64,000 nucleotides of DNA, taken from assembly GCA_037176705.1 (NCBI GenBank), contig CM073891.1, forward strand, positions 90,354,327 to 90,418,326. Reading direction: 5' to 3'. A program made the translations under genes and the position numbers. The DNA comes from Molossus alvarezi (lineage: Eukaryota; Chordata; Mammalia; Chiroptera; Molossidae). Of the stretch, positions 1-12,829 are shown piece after piece; within the stretch, counting starts at the first letter, position 1, and every line of letters begins with the position of its first letter. The notes beneath the pieces were generated by a model. That model worked only from the letters and a program-made list of their open reading frames with translations, searched no databases and was not told the origin of the DNA.

Positions 1-73
1 GACATAATCAGAATGTCTCTGGACAATGCAAATGTCTGCTGGGGGCAAAATAACTCCCAGTTGAGAACCACTG
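1..73 (-). mobile_element. hAT-type DNA transposon end (MER3-like)
   Basis: The run ending in CTCCCAGTTGAGAACCACTG is the typical terminal inverted repeat of hAT-Charlie elements read from its right end, followed by CTCTAAT. The rest of the element is outside the window. Family assignment is by memory of the end sequence. Confidence 0.45.
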
Positions 74-79
74 CTCTAA

Positions 80-510
80 TTAATTAATCCAATCAAGCAA
101 CTAAACAAATAAACATAAAACAGATATAACCATGATCCTTGGAGTGAAAAGGGACAGGATAAAGAGTTGCTACAATATATTATATAGAATGTCCAGTTTT
201 CAACAACAAAAAAATTATCAAACATGCAAAGGAAGAAGACAATATGACCAATATGGGGGGAAAAACGACAGTCAATAGAAACTGCCTCCAAGGGGTCCCA
301 GATACTGGAATTACCAAACAAAGACCTCAAAAAACTAAAGAAAAACATGTGTAAGGTTTAAAAGAAAGGAAAATGACAATGATTCATCAAATAGAGAATA
401 TCAATAAAGAGACAGAAATAATTAAAAGAAAACCAAATGGAAATGTGGGGGGTTAATAAAAAAAAAACTGAAATGAAAACTCACTAGGATAGGTTCAATA
501 GCAGATCTGA
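80..510 (+). mobile_element. Ancient L1 fragment
   Basis: Contains the segment around CAACAAAAAAATTATCAAACATGCAAAGGAAGAAG and AGAAACTGCCTCC-AGGGGTCCCAGATACTGGAATTA, which belongs to the 5' UTR/ORF1 side of old mammalian L1 subfamilies. It is heavily degraded and has no open frame. It abuts the start of the next L1. Confidence 0.5.
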
Positions 511-612
511 ACTGGCAAAAAGAAAAATAATGACGGACTTCTGATTCAGATAGCAGAGCAGATAAAAGCTGCACTCACCTCCACCCAAGTCTTCATCAAA
601 ATTACAACTATA

Positions 613-867
613 GCCCTGGCCGGTTTGGTTCAGCGGTTAGAGCGTCGGCCTGCGGTCCTGAGAGACGCGGGTTCGGTTCCCGCTGGGGGCATGTACCTTG
701 GTTGCAGTTTGTCCCCGGCCCTGGTCGGTTGTGCGGGTGGCAGCCACTCGATGTGTTCCTTTCACGTGGATGCTTCTCTCTCTCTCTCTCTGTTCCTCTC
801 TCCCCCTCCCACTCTACCTGAACAAAAAATGGAAAAATGTCCTCGGGTGAGGATAAAAAAAAAAAAA
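613..867 (+). mobile_element. VES SINE with TSD
   Basis: A tRNA-related head with A-box-like GGTTCAGCGGTTAGAG and B-box-like GGTTCGGTTCC, a CT-rich middle, and a GTCCTCGGGTGAGGATAAA tail ending in poly(A). The flanking duplication ATTACAACTATA (ending at 612 and at 868-879) is perfect, so it is a clean insertion into the old L1. Confidence 0.93.
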
Positions 868-2326
868 ATTACAACTATATTACAAAAAACCATCACTGCA
901 AACTACCTGACACCAGATGAACAGAATTACTATAACTAAGGACATAAAGAAGAAACCATGTCGAGACTAGTAGGAGTGCCAGAGACGTGGAATACATAGG
1001 TCCCACACACACATGATGGTGGTTAAGAATTGGGAGAATACCTCAGCTGCAGAGGTTCCCTCACACACACCAGTCAAGAGTTTCTAGCCCCACACCAGAC
1101 TTTCCAACCCAGGGCTCCAGCACCAAGAAAAGAAGTCCCTATAACATCTGGCTGAGAAAATCAGTGGGGATTGCAATTGAGTAAGATGGAGGTCTGCTTG
1201 AGACCTAGGCGCTGCAGGTCTTAAAGGGAGGGTGCACAGCCCTCTCTCTAAGTAAATTCATTTGCTCTGAGCTCCAGCACTGGAGCAGCAGCTTTAAAAG
1301 CACCAGGGCCATATCTGAAGGAATTAAATTGATGAGCTTCAGTACAAGGGCTGGACAGACAGGGGTTAAGGCACCTCTCTCCAGGGATAAAAGTGCTGGA
1401 AGATTCCATTATTCCTTTGTTGAGCCTGTCCTATCCAGCCAGCAAGTGCAGCTGCCAAATTAGAGATCTCCATTAATTTGGCTAACACTGTTCACTCGCC
1501 CTGCTGATTCCCTGAGAACCTGCCAGAGCAAGCTCACACACCCCACCAAACTTTTTCCAGCAGATCCTCAACACAGGCATGTTCTTCAGATTGTGCTGCT
1601 GACCTTCCTAAAATCTCTCAAAGATCCACAATCCCCAAACAAGCAGTGGCTGACATTGGCATACCCTGTACCAGTTGCAAAGCATCCCCAAGCCCAGGTC
1701 TAATGGCAGCCAGACTCAGTTTGCAGCCTAACCTCTTCCAGGAACCTCCAAACCCACAATAGGCAACAATAAACTGCAGATCACTTTGTACCTACTACCA
1801 GGTCACTCTGGGCTGGGCACAAGTAGTGATTGATCTTGACGAGCACCAGAGCTCATTCCCAAATGCCCCAGAACCAACATATCCAGTGGCCAGCGTCGGA
1901 GCACACCAGATCACAACTTAACCAGCTTCACAAAGAACACACCAAAGCAGCAGACTAGAAAGACACCAGAGCCACTTTTAAGTGAATTCTACCCCTTGCA
2001 TTGGGCTCCTACAGCTCAGCTCATCTTCTGTCATTATGGCCATTCCTCACAGCTAATCAACCTGCAGGTCAATCCCACCTGCTGATGTCCCTATGGCAAT
2101 CAAGGCTCAATTATAACAGGAGGAAATACACAACCCACACAAGATCAGGTGATCAGGGAGACTGCACCGCTGGCCCTACAGTATACCTACTACATAAGGC
2201 AACTCTGCCAAGACCAGGAGATATAGCAGATCTAAATAATAAATAGAAACAAACACAGGAAGTTAGTGAAATGAGGAGGCAAACATGTCTCAAATGAATA
2301 AAACTACAGAAAAAGAACTAAACTAA

Positions 2327-3330
2327 ATGAACACATGCAATCTCCCAGATGCAGAGTTCAAAACACTGGTTATAAGGATGCTTAATGAACTTAGGGGAAG
2401 AATTAACAAACTCAGTGAGAAGTTTATCAAAGAGATAGGAAACAAAAATGGAGATAGAACACATAAAGCAGAGACAGTCAGAAATGAAGAATACAATAAA
2501 TACAATGAAGACAATACAGGAAAACAACAGTAGATTAGATAAAGAGGATCAAATCAACAGTCTGGAAGACAAGATTGTAGAAAATACGCAATGAAAAGAG
2601 CAAAGAGAAAATAATTTTTAAATGAGGATAATTTAAGAAATCTGTAGAACAACATTAAGGGTACCAACAATCAAATCATAGGGGTAGCAAAAGGAGAAAA
2701 GAGAAAGCAAGAGATTAAGAACCTATTTGAAGAAATAGTGACAGAAAATGTCCTTAACCTGGCAAAGGAAATAGATATACAGGTCCAGGAAGTATAAAGA
2801 GTTCAAAACAAGATGAATCCAAACAGGCCCACACCAAGACACATCAAAATTAAAATGCCAAAGGTTAAAAACAAAGAGATAATCTTAAAAGCATCAAGAG
2901 AAAGGCAGTTAGTTACCTACAAGGGAAGCTTCCATAAGACTGTCAACCGATTTCTCAACAGAAAATTTTCAGGCCAGAAGAAATTGGCACAAAATATTAA
3001 AAGTGATGAAAAGCAAGGACTATGAGGAGAGATAAACCACAGAACTTATATGCATGTGTGCATGAACAATGGACATGGACAACAAAGCTGGAGACAGGGT
3101 GAGGAAGGAGGGGGTGGGGGGAATCAGTGGGGGGAAAAAGAGAAACATCTGTAACAAAAATAAATTAATTAATTAATAAAAGAAGGGGAAAAAAAAAGCA
3201 AGGACTACAACCAAGAATACTCTATCCAGCAAGGCTATCAGTCAAATTGAAAGAGCAATGAAGACCTTTCAAGTCAAGAAAAAGCTAAAGGAGTTCATCA
3301 CCAGCAAGTAGAAATTAAAGAAATGTTAAA
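2327..3330 (+). pseudogene. Old L1 ORF1 remnant
   Basis: The ATG at 2327 opens MNTCNLPDAEFKTLVIRMLN, typical of the L1 ORF1p N-terminus, but the frame stops after 68 codons. Further ORF1p segments reappear in other frames (NPNRPTPRHIKIKMPKVKNK at 2816 onward), and the coding remnant is split by a short L1 tail insertion at 3026-3193. Not functional. Confidence 0.7.
3026..3193 (+). mobile_element. 168-bp L1 3' tail insertion
   Basis: A severely 5'-truncated L1, only the 3' UTR end (GAACTTATATGCATGTGTGC, then ACATCTGTAACAAAAATAAA), inserted in the old L1 ORF1. The duplication AAAGCAAGGACTA is at 3010-3023 and about 3195-3207. Confidence 0.8.
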
Positions 3331-3483
3331 GGGGCTTTAAGAAGAAGATGAGAAAAAATGTACATATATAGATGAATAATAAAATGAAAATAACTGCATA
3401 CCTATCAATAGTCACTTTAAATGTAAATAGATAAAATGCTCTACTAAAAAGATTTGGGTAGCTGAATGAGTAAGAAAACAAAG

Positions 3484-3931
3484 CCATAGCTGAGTAGCTC
3501 AATTGGTTAGAGTATAGTCCCAATATGCCAAGGTTGTGGGTCCAATCCCTGATCAGGGCACATACAAGAATCAACCAATAGCCCTGGCCGGTTTGGCTCA
3601 GCGGTTGGAGCGTCGGCCTGCGGTACAGAGAGACCCGGGTTCGGTTCCCGCTAAGGGCACGTACCTCGGTTGCAGTTTGTCCCCGGCCCTGGTTGGTCGT
3701 GCGGGTGGCAGCCACCCGATGTGTCCCTTCACATCGATGTTTCTCTCTCTCTCTCTTCCTCTCTCTCCCTCCCGCTCTATCTGAACAAAAAAAAAAAACA
3801 AAAAAAAAGAATCAACCAATAAATGCATAAATAAACAAAAAAACAAATCAATGTTTCCTTATCTCTCTCTCCCTTCCTCTCTCTCTCTCTCTCTCAAAAT
3901 TAATAAATAAAATTTCAAAATAAAAAAAGAT
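3484..3931 (+). mobile_element. Older VES-like SINE, split by a younger VES
   Basis: An older tRNA SINE with head GCTCAATTGGTTAGAG, the motif CAATAAATGCATAAATAA and a (CT)n stretch before its tail. It is interrupted by the VES at 3581-3808. A relative without the interruption lies at 44157-44335. Confidence 0.75.
3581..3808 (+). mobile_element. Young VES SINE nested in the older SINE
   Basis: Full-length young-type VES with a perfect 13-bp duplication GAATCAACCAATA at 3568-3580 and 3809-3821, giving a direct SINE-in-SINE age order. Confidence 0.94.
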
Positions 3932-6378
3932 GTAAAGAAAGAAAACAAGACCCATATATATGCTATCTGCAGGAGACCAACTTCAGATGAAAGACACACA
4001 CATATTGAAAGCAAAGGGATGAAAAAAGATATTTCATGCAAATGGAAAAAAAACACAACAAAACCTAGAGTAGCAATACTAATACCAGACAAAATAGACT
4101 TTACAACAAAGGCTATAATAAGAAATAAGGAAGGATACTTCATAATTATAAAGGGATCAATCCAATAAGAGGATATAAACATTTATGTTCCCACACAGGA
4201 GCACCTGAATATATAAACCAAATATTGACACACAGAAAGGGAGAGATCAGTGGTAATACAATCTGAGTAGGGGACTTTAATATCCCATTGTCTTCAATGG
4301 ATAGATCTTCCAGACAGAAAATCAACAAGGAAACAGTGACCTTAAATGACACATTAGACCAGATGAATTTAATTGATATTTTCAGAGCATTTCACCCCAA
4401 AGCAGTAGAATATACATTCTTTTCAAGTGCACGTGGACATTTTTCAGGATAGACCACATGTTAGAACACAAAAGAAGTCTCAATACATTTAAGAAGATTG
4501 AAATCATATCAAGCATCTTCTCCAACCACAAAGGTATAAAACTAGAAAACAATTACAAGAAAAAACTGAAAAACACACCAACACATGGATGCTAAATATG
4601 AAAAACACACCAACACATGGATGCTAAATAACATGCTACTAAACTACTAAATGAATACTAAATGAATGGATTAACAAAGAGATCAAGGAAGAAATCAAAG
4701 GCACCTTGAGACAAATAAAAATGGAAACACAGCAACCCAAAATCTATGTGACACAGAGAAAGCAGTCATAAGAGGGAAATTCATAGCAATACAAGCCTCT
4801 CCCAAAAATCAAGAAAAGTTTTCAACAATCTAACCTTACACCTAAAGGAAGTAGAAGAACCAAACAAAGTCCCAAGGGAGTACATGCAATGAAATAATAA
4901 AGATCAGAGTATAAATAAAAAAATATAGAGTCTAAAAAACATTTCAAAAAATCAATAAACCAAGAACTGGTTCTTTGAAAAGATAAATAAAATCAATACA
5001 AAACTGATAAACCTTTAACCAGACTCATTAAGAGAGAGGAGAGGGAGAAGGAGAGAGAGAGAGAAAGGGAGAAGAGAACCCAAATAAATCAAAAAGAAGT
5101 GACAACTGACACCTTAGCAATACAAAGGTTTAAGAAAATACTACAAACAATTATATGCCAAAAAATTGGACAATCTGGAAGAAATGGATAAATTCCTAGA
5201 AACATATGATCTTCCAAGACTGAATCAAGAAGAAACAGAAAATCTGAACAGGCCAATTACTACTAACAAAACCAAATCAGTAAACAAAACTACCAACAAA
5301 CAAGAGTCCTGGACTAAATGGCATCATAGATGAATTTTACCCAACAATCAAAGAATTAACACCTATCTTTCTCAAACTATTTTAAAAAATCAAGAAGACA
5401 GAAGGCTCCAAAGCTCATTTTATGAGGCCAGCATTACCCTGATTCCAAAAGAGACAAAAACATTTCAAAAAAAGAAAATTATAGGCCAATATTCATGATA
5501 AACATAGATGCAAAAATCCTCGACAAAATATTAGCAATCCAAATTTAGCACTACATTAAAAAGATTATACACCATGACCAAGTAGGACTTATTCCTGGGA
5601 TGCAAGGTTGGTACAATATCCACAAATCAATTAACATCATACACTACATGAGCAAAATGAATATAAAAAGTCATATAACTATATCTGTAGACATAGAAAA
5701 AGCATTTGACAAAATTCAGCATCCATTTATGATAAAAACTGAGCAAAGTGAGAATAGTGAGAATAAATCTCAACATAATAAAGGCTATATATGACAAACC
5801 CACAGTTACCATCATACTTAACAGTAAAAAGCTAAAAAGTCTTTTCTTTAAGATCAGGAACAAGACAAAGATGTCCACTTTCACCACTTTTATTCAATAT
5901 AGTATTGGAAGTCCTAGCCACAACAATAAAAGAAAAAGAAATAAAAAACACTTGAAATGGAAAGAAAGAAGTAAAATTGCCATTATTTGCAGATGACATG
6001 ATAATATAAAGAGAGAAGACTGAAGAATCCACAAAAAAAGTACTGGAACTGATTAATGAATTCAGTAAATAACAGGATACAAAATTAATATTTGGAAATT
6101 GGTTGCATTTTTACACATAAAAAACAAATGATCAGAAAGAGAAAGAAAACAATCCCGTTTACAATTGCATGAAAAAGAATGAAATTCCTAGGAATACATT
6201 TTACCAAGGAGGAAAAGACCTGTACTCAGAAAATTATAAGACACTGAAGAAATAAATTGAAGAAAATACAAATAAAAGTATATTCTTGGCTCATGGATAG
6301 GAAAAATTAATATAGTTAAAATATCCATACTACTCAAAACAATCTACAGATTCAATCCAGTCCCTATCAAAATACTAA

Positions 6379-6624
6379 CAGTGCCCTGGCTGGTTTGGCT
6401 AGGCAATTAGAGCATCGGCCTGCAGACCAGAAAGACCCGGGTTTGGTTCCTGTTAAAAGCACGTACTTCAGTTGCAGTTAGTCCCAGGCCCTGGTTGGGG
6501 TCGTGTGGGTGGCAGCTACTCAATGTGTCTGTCTCCGCTCACGTCGATGTTTCTCTCTCTCTCTTTCCCTCTCTCCCACTCTATCTGAAGATAAATGCAA
6601 AAATGTCCTCAGATGATGATAAAA
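6379..6624 (+). mobile_element. VES SINE in old L1 ORF2
   Basis: A diverged VES with duplication AAAATACTAA (6369-6378 and 6625-6634). It carries the GAAGATAAATGCAAAAATGT tail seen in older VES copies. Confidence 0.88.
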
Positions 6625-6685
6625 AAAATACTAATGGTATTTTTCCATAAAACTAGAACAATTTATCCTAACATTTATATGGAAC

Positions 6686-6689
<4 letters not shown>

Positions 6690-6712
<23 letters not shown>
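6690..6712. repeat. (CA)n microsatellite
   Basis: About eleven CA units inside the old L1 ORF2 remnant. Confidence 0.85.
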
Positions 6713-6716
<4 letters not shown>

Positions 6717-7239
6717 GAATAGCCAAAGCAATCTTGATAAAAAACAAAGTTGGAGGTATCATGCTATATATCATACTATACCAAAAGACTATAGTAATCA
6801 AAAGAGCATGGGACTGGCATAAAAACAGGTACATAGATCAATGCAACAGAATAGAGAAACCAGAAATAAACCCACATTTATATGGTCAATTAATCTATGC
6901 CAAAGGAAGTAAAAATATACAATGGGTAAAGACAGTGTACTCAATAAATGGTGTTAAGAAAACTTGACAACACATACTAAAGAATGAAACTGGACCACTT
7001 TCTTACACCATATACAAGAATAAACTCAAAATAGGGGGAAAAAATGGCGGCAGAGTGAATGGAAGCTACACAGACCATCTCCCAGGACCAAACTGGAATG
7101 ACAACAAAAATAAAGACAAATCGTCAGGAAGGGGCAACCGAAAGGCAGCTTGGAGGACCACATAACCAGGGACACTGACTCAATCCTGGTAGGCTTGCGA
7201 GGACACGAGAGGGGGCCGGGAGCCCACGGTCCTTAGCGG

Positions 7240-7420
7240 CCCAGGCTGGGACCTGAAGCCGCCCCGGCTGGGACCTACTGTGGCCTCGACTGGGACGAGC
7301 AGCCTTGGCTGGAAGCTGCGCCCTCAGCTGGAACCTGCAGCCTCGGCTGGGTCCTGTGACCTCGGCTGGGAGCTGCCGCAGCCTCGGCAGCCCTTAGCTG
7401 GGAGCAGTGCCCTCAGGTTA
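7240..7420 (+). repeat. GC-rich degenerate tandem units in the L1 5' UTR
   Basis: About eight degenerate units of roughly 19-24 bp built on CCTCGGCTGGGACCTGCAG lie in the L1 5' UTR. The block is far more GC-rich than its surroundings and would fall in the L1 promoter region. Confidence 0.6.
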
Positions 7421-8066
7421 AAGTCCCAGGCAGCTCCACAGAGCAGAGCCCAGACAGAGGCTAAATTGGCAGCAGCCAGTCACCTTGGCTCCAGCAGAGG
7501 GAGGACAGACTGGACTGGAACTGTGTGGGACACTCGAGATTTGGAGGGTGCTCATAGCTTTTGCTGAGTGCAGCCACGCAGGACTGTGGTCATCGCACTC
7601 CTTCCCAGGGTCCTGGGGAGAGGCAGCGGCACCTCCCTCAGAGATTCAACCCCACTGGGGTGGCCATTGAAATGCTAATTGAGGCCAATTAACAACCAGC
7701 ATCTGCCCGACCCTCAGGAAATCCTCTTACACTGACCACCTAAGGGAGTTTTTCAGTTAACTCAGAAACAAAGGTTCTTCAGGTGACTGCTACTAATAGC
7801 CTCCAGGCAAAAAGAGCTAGAGGATAACTACCATTCCCTGGGCTAGCAACTCTAACCAGGAAAGTAAGACTTGACAGTGGTGTTTAAAGTGGGTCCTCCC
7901 TCCCTCATCCAAACCCAGGAGAGGGAGCCACAACAACAGAACACCAACACCCACAGGGAAAACTTGGCAGGCTCCAAAGCCCACTGTGATAACCAAAGTG
8001 GTGAAACACAGAAACAAAAGCCAAATGAAAGAATAAGAGACCTCTACTGAAGATGAGATAAATAAA

Positions 8067-8930
8067 ATGCAGTTAAGCAAGTTAACAGAACTAGAATTCA
8101 GAACCATGATCTTGAGGAAGCTCAACAGCATATGTAAGGACATGAACACAATGAGTAAAGACATAGAAATGTTGAAAATCAACCAGTTGGAGATTAAACA
8201 CCACCAAGAAGAAACGAAGAATGACATATCAGAAATAAAAAACACATTGGAAAGTCTAAATAGCAGAGTAGAGGAAGCTAAGGACCAGATCAGTCAATTA
8301 GAAGATAGGGTAGAACAAATCAACCAAGCAGAAAACCAAAAGGAAAAAATGATTAAAAAACAGGAAAGCAACATAAGAGAACTGTGGGACAACTGGAAAC
8401 GTAATAATATGCACATCATAGGACTTCCCGAAGAAGAAGAAAATGAGCAAGGGTTAGAGAATATATTTGAAGAAATAGTGACAGAAAACTTCCCTAATTT
8501 GGTGAAGGAAGAAGGCTTTCAAGTTCAAGAAGCACAGAGAGCCCCAAGTAAGAAGAACCCAAACAGGCCCACACCAAGACACATAGTAATCAAAGTGCCA
8601 AAATTCAAGACAAAGAGAGAATCCTAAAACCAGCAAGAGAGAAGCAACAGGTTACCTACAAAGGAAACCCCATAAGGCTCTCAGCTGATTTCTCAACAGA
8701 AACACTACAGGCCAGAAGGAAATGGCATGAGGTAATCAAGGTCATGAAAAACAAGGATCTGAATCCAACCACTCTATCCAGCAAGGCTATCATTCAAAAT
8801 AGAAAGACAAATAAAGAGCTTCTCAGACAAAAAAAAAAAAAAGGCTAAGGGAATACATTAGCACCAAACCAGCACTGCAAGAAATGTTTAAAGGACAACT
8901 GAAATTAGCAGGAGAAATAGGAAGAAAAAT
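8067..8930 (+). pseudogene. L1 ORF1 with late frameshift
   Basis: Opens with MQLSKLTELEFRTMILRKLN, then a long coiled coil (heptads through residues 20-110, for example ISQLEDRVEQINQAENQKEK), then the start of the RNA-binding domain (NNMHIIGLPEEEENEQGLEN). The frame stops after 186 codons at KFKTKRES. The remaining C-terminal domain (TYKGNPIRLSADFSTETLQA) continues in another frame, so one small indel near 8615 killed it. Intact L1 ORF1p is usually about 340 residues. Confidence 0.85.
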
Positions 8931-8949
8931 ATAACCACACTAAACAAAA

Positions 8950-11900
8950 ATGGCAATAAATAAGTACATATCAATGATCACTTTAAATGTAAATAGATTG
9001 AATGTTCCCATAAAAAGACAGAGTAGCTGATTGGATAAGAAAGCATGACTCAGCTATATGTTGTTTACAAGAGACCCACCTCACAACAAAAGACTCACAT
9101 AGGTTGACAGTAAAGGGATGGAAAAAAATCTTCCAAGCAAACGGAAAGGAAAAAAAAGCTAGGGTAGCAATACTCATATCTAGTCAAATAGATTTCAAAA
9201 TGTAGGCCATAACTAGAGACAAAGAAGGCCACTACATAATACTTAAAGGATCTCTCCAACAGGAAGATATAACCTTGATAAACATATATGCACCCAGTAT
9301 AGGAGCACCAACATACACTAAAAATATTTTGGAGGACTTCAAAGGAGAAATCGACAGCAATACACTCATAGCAGGGGACTTCAACACCCCGCTAACATTA
9401 CTGTATATATCCTCTAAACAAAAAATTAGCAAGGAAACAGAGACTCTAAATAAAGCACTAGACCAAATGGATTTAATAGACATCTACAGAGAATTACACC
9501 CCAAAACTACAAAATTCACATTCTTCTCAAGTGCACATGGGACATTCTCAAAGACAGACCACATGTTAGGATACAAACTAAGTCTCTACAAGTTCAAGAA
9601 GACTGAAATCATATCAACCATCTTCTCAGATCACAATGGCATGGAACTAGAAATCAATTGCAACAACAACATGCAAAGACATTTGAACACATGGAAGCTA
9701 AATGGCATGTTATTAAACAATGAGTGGGTTACCGAGGAGATCAAGGAAGAAATTAAAAATTTCCTGGAAACCAATGAAAATGAAGACACAACAACACAAA
9801 ATCTATGGGATGCAGCAAAAGCAGTTCTAAGAGAGAAGTTCATAGCACTATAGGTCTACCTCAAAAAAAACAAGAAAAATCTCTAATAGACTATCTAACC
9901 TCACAACTTAAAGATCTAGAGAGCAAACAAACAAACAAAAACCCCAGAGCAAGTAGAAGGAAGGAAATAGTAAAGATCAGAGCAGAAATAAACAACATAG
10001 AGACCAAAAAAAAAAAAAAAAAAAAAAAACAATTCAAAGGATCAATGAAACAAAGAGCTGGTTTTTCAAAAAGATAAACAAGATTGATGGACCCTTAGCT
10101 AGACTCACCAAGACACAAAGAGAGAGAACCCAAATACCCAAAATCAGAAATGAAAGAGGAGAAATAACAACTGACACCACAGAAATACAAAAGATCATTA
10201 ACAACTACTACGAAAAATTATATGGCAACAAATTCGACAATCTAAGCGAAATGGACAAATTTCTAGAAACACATAGTCTCCCAAAACTGGACAAGAAAGA
10301 GATAGAAAACTTGAACAGACCAATAACAACAGAAGAAAATGAAGATGTAATTAAGACTCTCCCAGCAAACAAAAGCCTAGGCCCAGATGGCTTCACGGGG
10401 GAGTTTTACCGAACATTCAAAGAAGAACTAATACCCATTCTCCTCAAACTATTTCAAAAAATTCAAGAAGATGGAAGACTTCCAAACTGGTTTTATGAAG
10501 CCAGCATAATTCTAATTCCAAAACCAGAAAAAGACACAACAAAGAAAGAAAACTACAGGCCAATATCCCTGATGAACATAGATGCCAAAATCCTGAACAA
10601 AATACTAGCAAATCAAATCCAGCAATACACCAAAAAAATTATCCACCATGACCAAGTGGGATTCATCCCAGGGATGCAAGGCTGGTACAATATTAGCAAA
10701 TCAATAAATATGATACACCACATAAATGAAATGAAGAATAAAAACCACATGATCATATCAATAGATGCCAAAAAATCCTTCGATAACTCCAGCATCCATT
10801 TCTGATAAAAACCCTCAGCAATGTGGGAATAGAGGGATCATATCTAGACATAATAAAGGCCATATATGAAAGATGTACAGCCAACATCATACTCAATGGG
10901 CAAAAACTAAAAGCATTTCCCTTAAGAACAGGAACAAGGCAAGGATGCCCACTTTCGCCACTCTTATTTAACATAGTACTGGAAGTCTTAGCCACAGCAA
11001 TCAGACAAGAACTAAAAATAAAAGGAATCCAAATTGGAAAGGAGGAAGTGAAACTGTCATTTTTCACAGATGACATGATACAATACGTAGAAAACCCATC
11101 AAAAATTTACTAGACTTAATAAATGAATTTGGCAAAGTAGCAGGATACAAAATTGACGTCAAGAAATCGATGGCATTCTTATACACCAATGATGAACTCA
11201 CAGAAAGAGAAACTAAGAAAACAATCCCATTTACCATTGTGGCAAAAAAAATTAAGATACCTAGGAATAAACTTAACCGAAGAAATAAAGGACCTATTTG
11301 CAGAAAACTACAGGTCATTGAAAAAAGAAATAGAGGAAGATATAAAAAAGTGGATAAACATACCCTGTTCATGGATTGGAAGAAATAACATCATTAAAAT
11401 GTCCATACTACCCAAAGCAATCTATGGATTCAATGCAATCCCCATCAAAATACCAAAGGCATACTTCACAGAATAGAACAAGTACTTCAAAAGTTCATAT
11501 GGAACCAAAGAGACACCGAATAGCCACAGCAATCTTGAAGAAGAAGAACAAAGTTGGAGGGATCACATTACCAGATTTCAGGTTATACTACAAAGTCACT
11601 GATATCAAAACAGCCTGATACTGGCACAAGAACAGGCATATAGACCGGTAGAACAGGACAGAGAACCCAGAAGTGAACCCAAGGCAATATGCTCAATTAA
11701 TATTTGACAAAGGTGGCAAGAGCATACAGTGGAGTAAGGACAGCCTCTTTAATAAATGGTGTTGGGAAAACTGGACAGCTACATGCAGAAAAATGAAACT
11801 AGACCATCAACTTACACCCGGCACAAGAATAAACTCAATATGAATGAAAGACTTAAATGTGACTCATGAATTCATAAAAATCCTAGAAGAAACTGTAGGC

Positions 11901-12829
11901 AACAAAATTTCAGACATCATACGCAGCAGAATTTTCACTGATACATGACCTAAGGCAATAGAAACAAAGTGGAAAATGAACACATGGGACTACATCAAGC
12001 TCAAAAGCTTCTGCACAGCGAAAGATACAATCATCAAAACAGAAAGGCTAGCCACTGTATGGGAAAGCATAATTGCCAATGATATATCAGATAAGTGGTT
12101 AACTTCCAATATATATAGAGTGCTCATCCAACTCAAGAAAAGAAGACAAAGAACCCAATTAAAAAATGGGCAGAGGAACTAAATAGACACCTCTCCAAAC
12201 AGGACATACAAATGGCTAAGAGACATATGAAGTAATGCTCTACATCACTAATCATCAGAGACATGCAAATTAAAACAACAATGAGGTATCACCTCACACC
12301 TGTCAGAATGGCCGCCATCAACAAATCATCAAACGACAAGGGTTGGCGAGAGTGTGGAGAAAAGGGGACTCTAGTACACTGCTGGTGGGAATGCAGACTG
12401 GTGCAGCCACTATGGAAAACAATATGGTGTTACCTCAAAAAATTAAAAATTGAACTTCCATTTGACCCAGTGATCCCACTTCTAGGAATATACCCTAAGA
12501 AGCTTGAAACACTAATCAGAAAGAATATATGTACCCCCATGTTCGTAGGAGCACTATTTACAATAGCTAAGATCTGGAAACAGCCCAAATGTCCATCAGT
12601 AGACGAATGGATAAAAAAGCTTTGGTACATATACACAATGGAGTACTACACAGCTGTAAGAAAGAAAGATCTCTTATTCTTTTAGACTACATGGAGGGAC
12701 CTGGAAAGTGTTATCCTAAGCGAAACAAGCCAAACACAGAAAAACAAGTATCATGAACTCACTTATTTGTGGAATAACAGTCTGAGGAATGGGATAGTAC
12801 CAGAGACGTGGAAGTGGGGTATAGACTGA
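8950..12829 (+). pseudogene. L1 ORF2 with stops and frameshifts
   Basis: Starts near MAINKYISMITLNVNRLNVP. The endonuclease portion from 9275 contains [20 protein letters not shown], the GDFNTPL and the SDHN motifs of the apurinic endonuclease fold. The reverse transcriptase runs from 10251 with [20 protein letters not shown] and [20 protein letters not shown]; the catalytic F-A-D-D box reads FTDD near 11066. The C-terminal region ([20 protein letters not shown] from about 12378) precedes a TAG stop at 12683-12685, where related copies read TTTGAG. Confidence 0.85.

Noticed and set aside
3536..3784. Recurrent small open frames encoding peptides like LAQRLERRPAVQRDPGSVPA, seen at many loci (for example 625, 3536, 23326, 40740, 41407, 45453, 50997, 55793)
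   Set aside because: They are translations of the VES SINE head and middle; the apparent protein family is simply the repeat. No gene called.
7280..7567. 95-codon frame with repeated WELPQP/AASAGS-like peptides
   Set aside because: Lies in the L1 5' UTR tandem units; no coding function expected.
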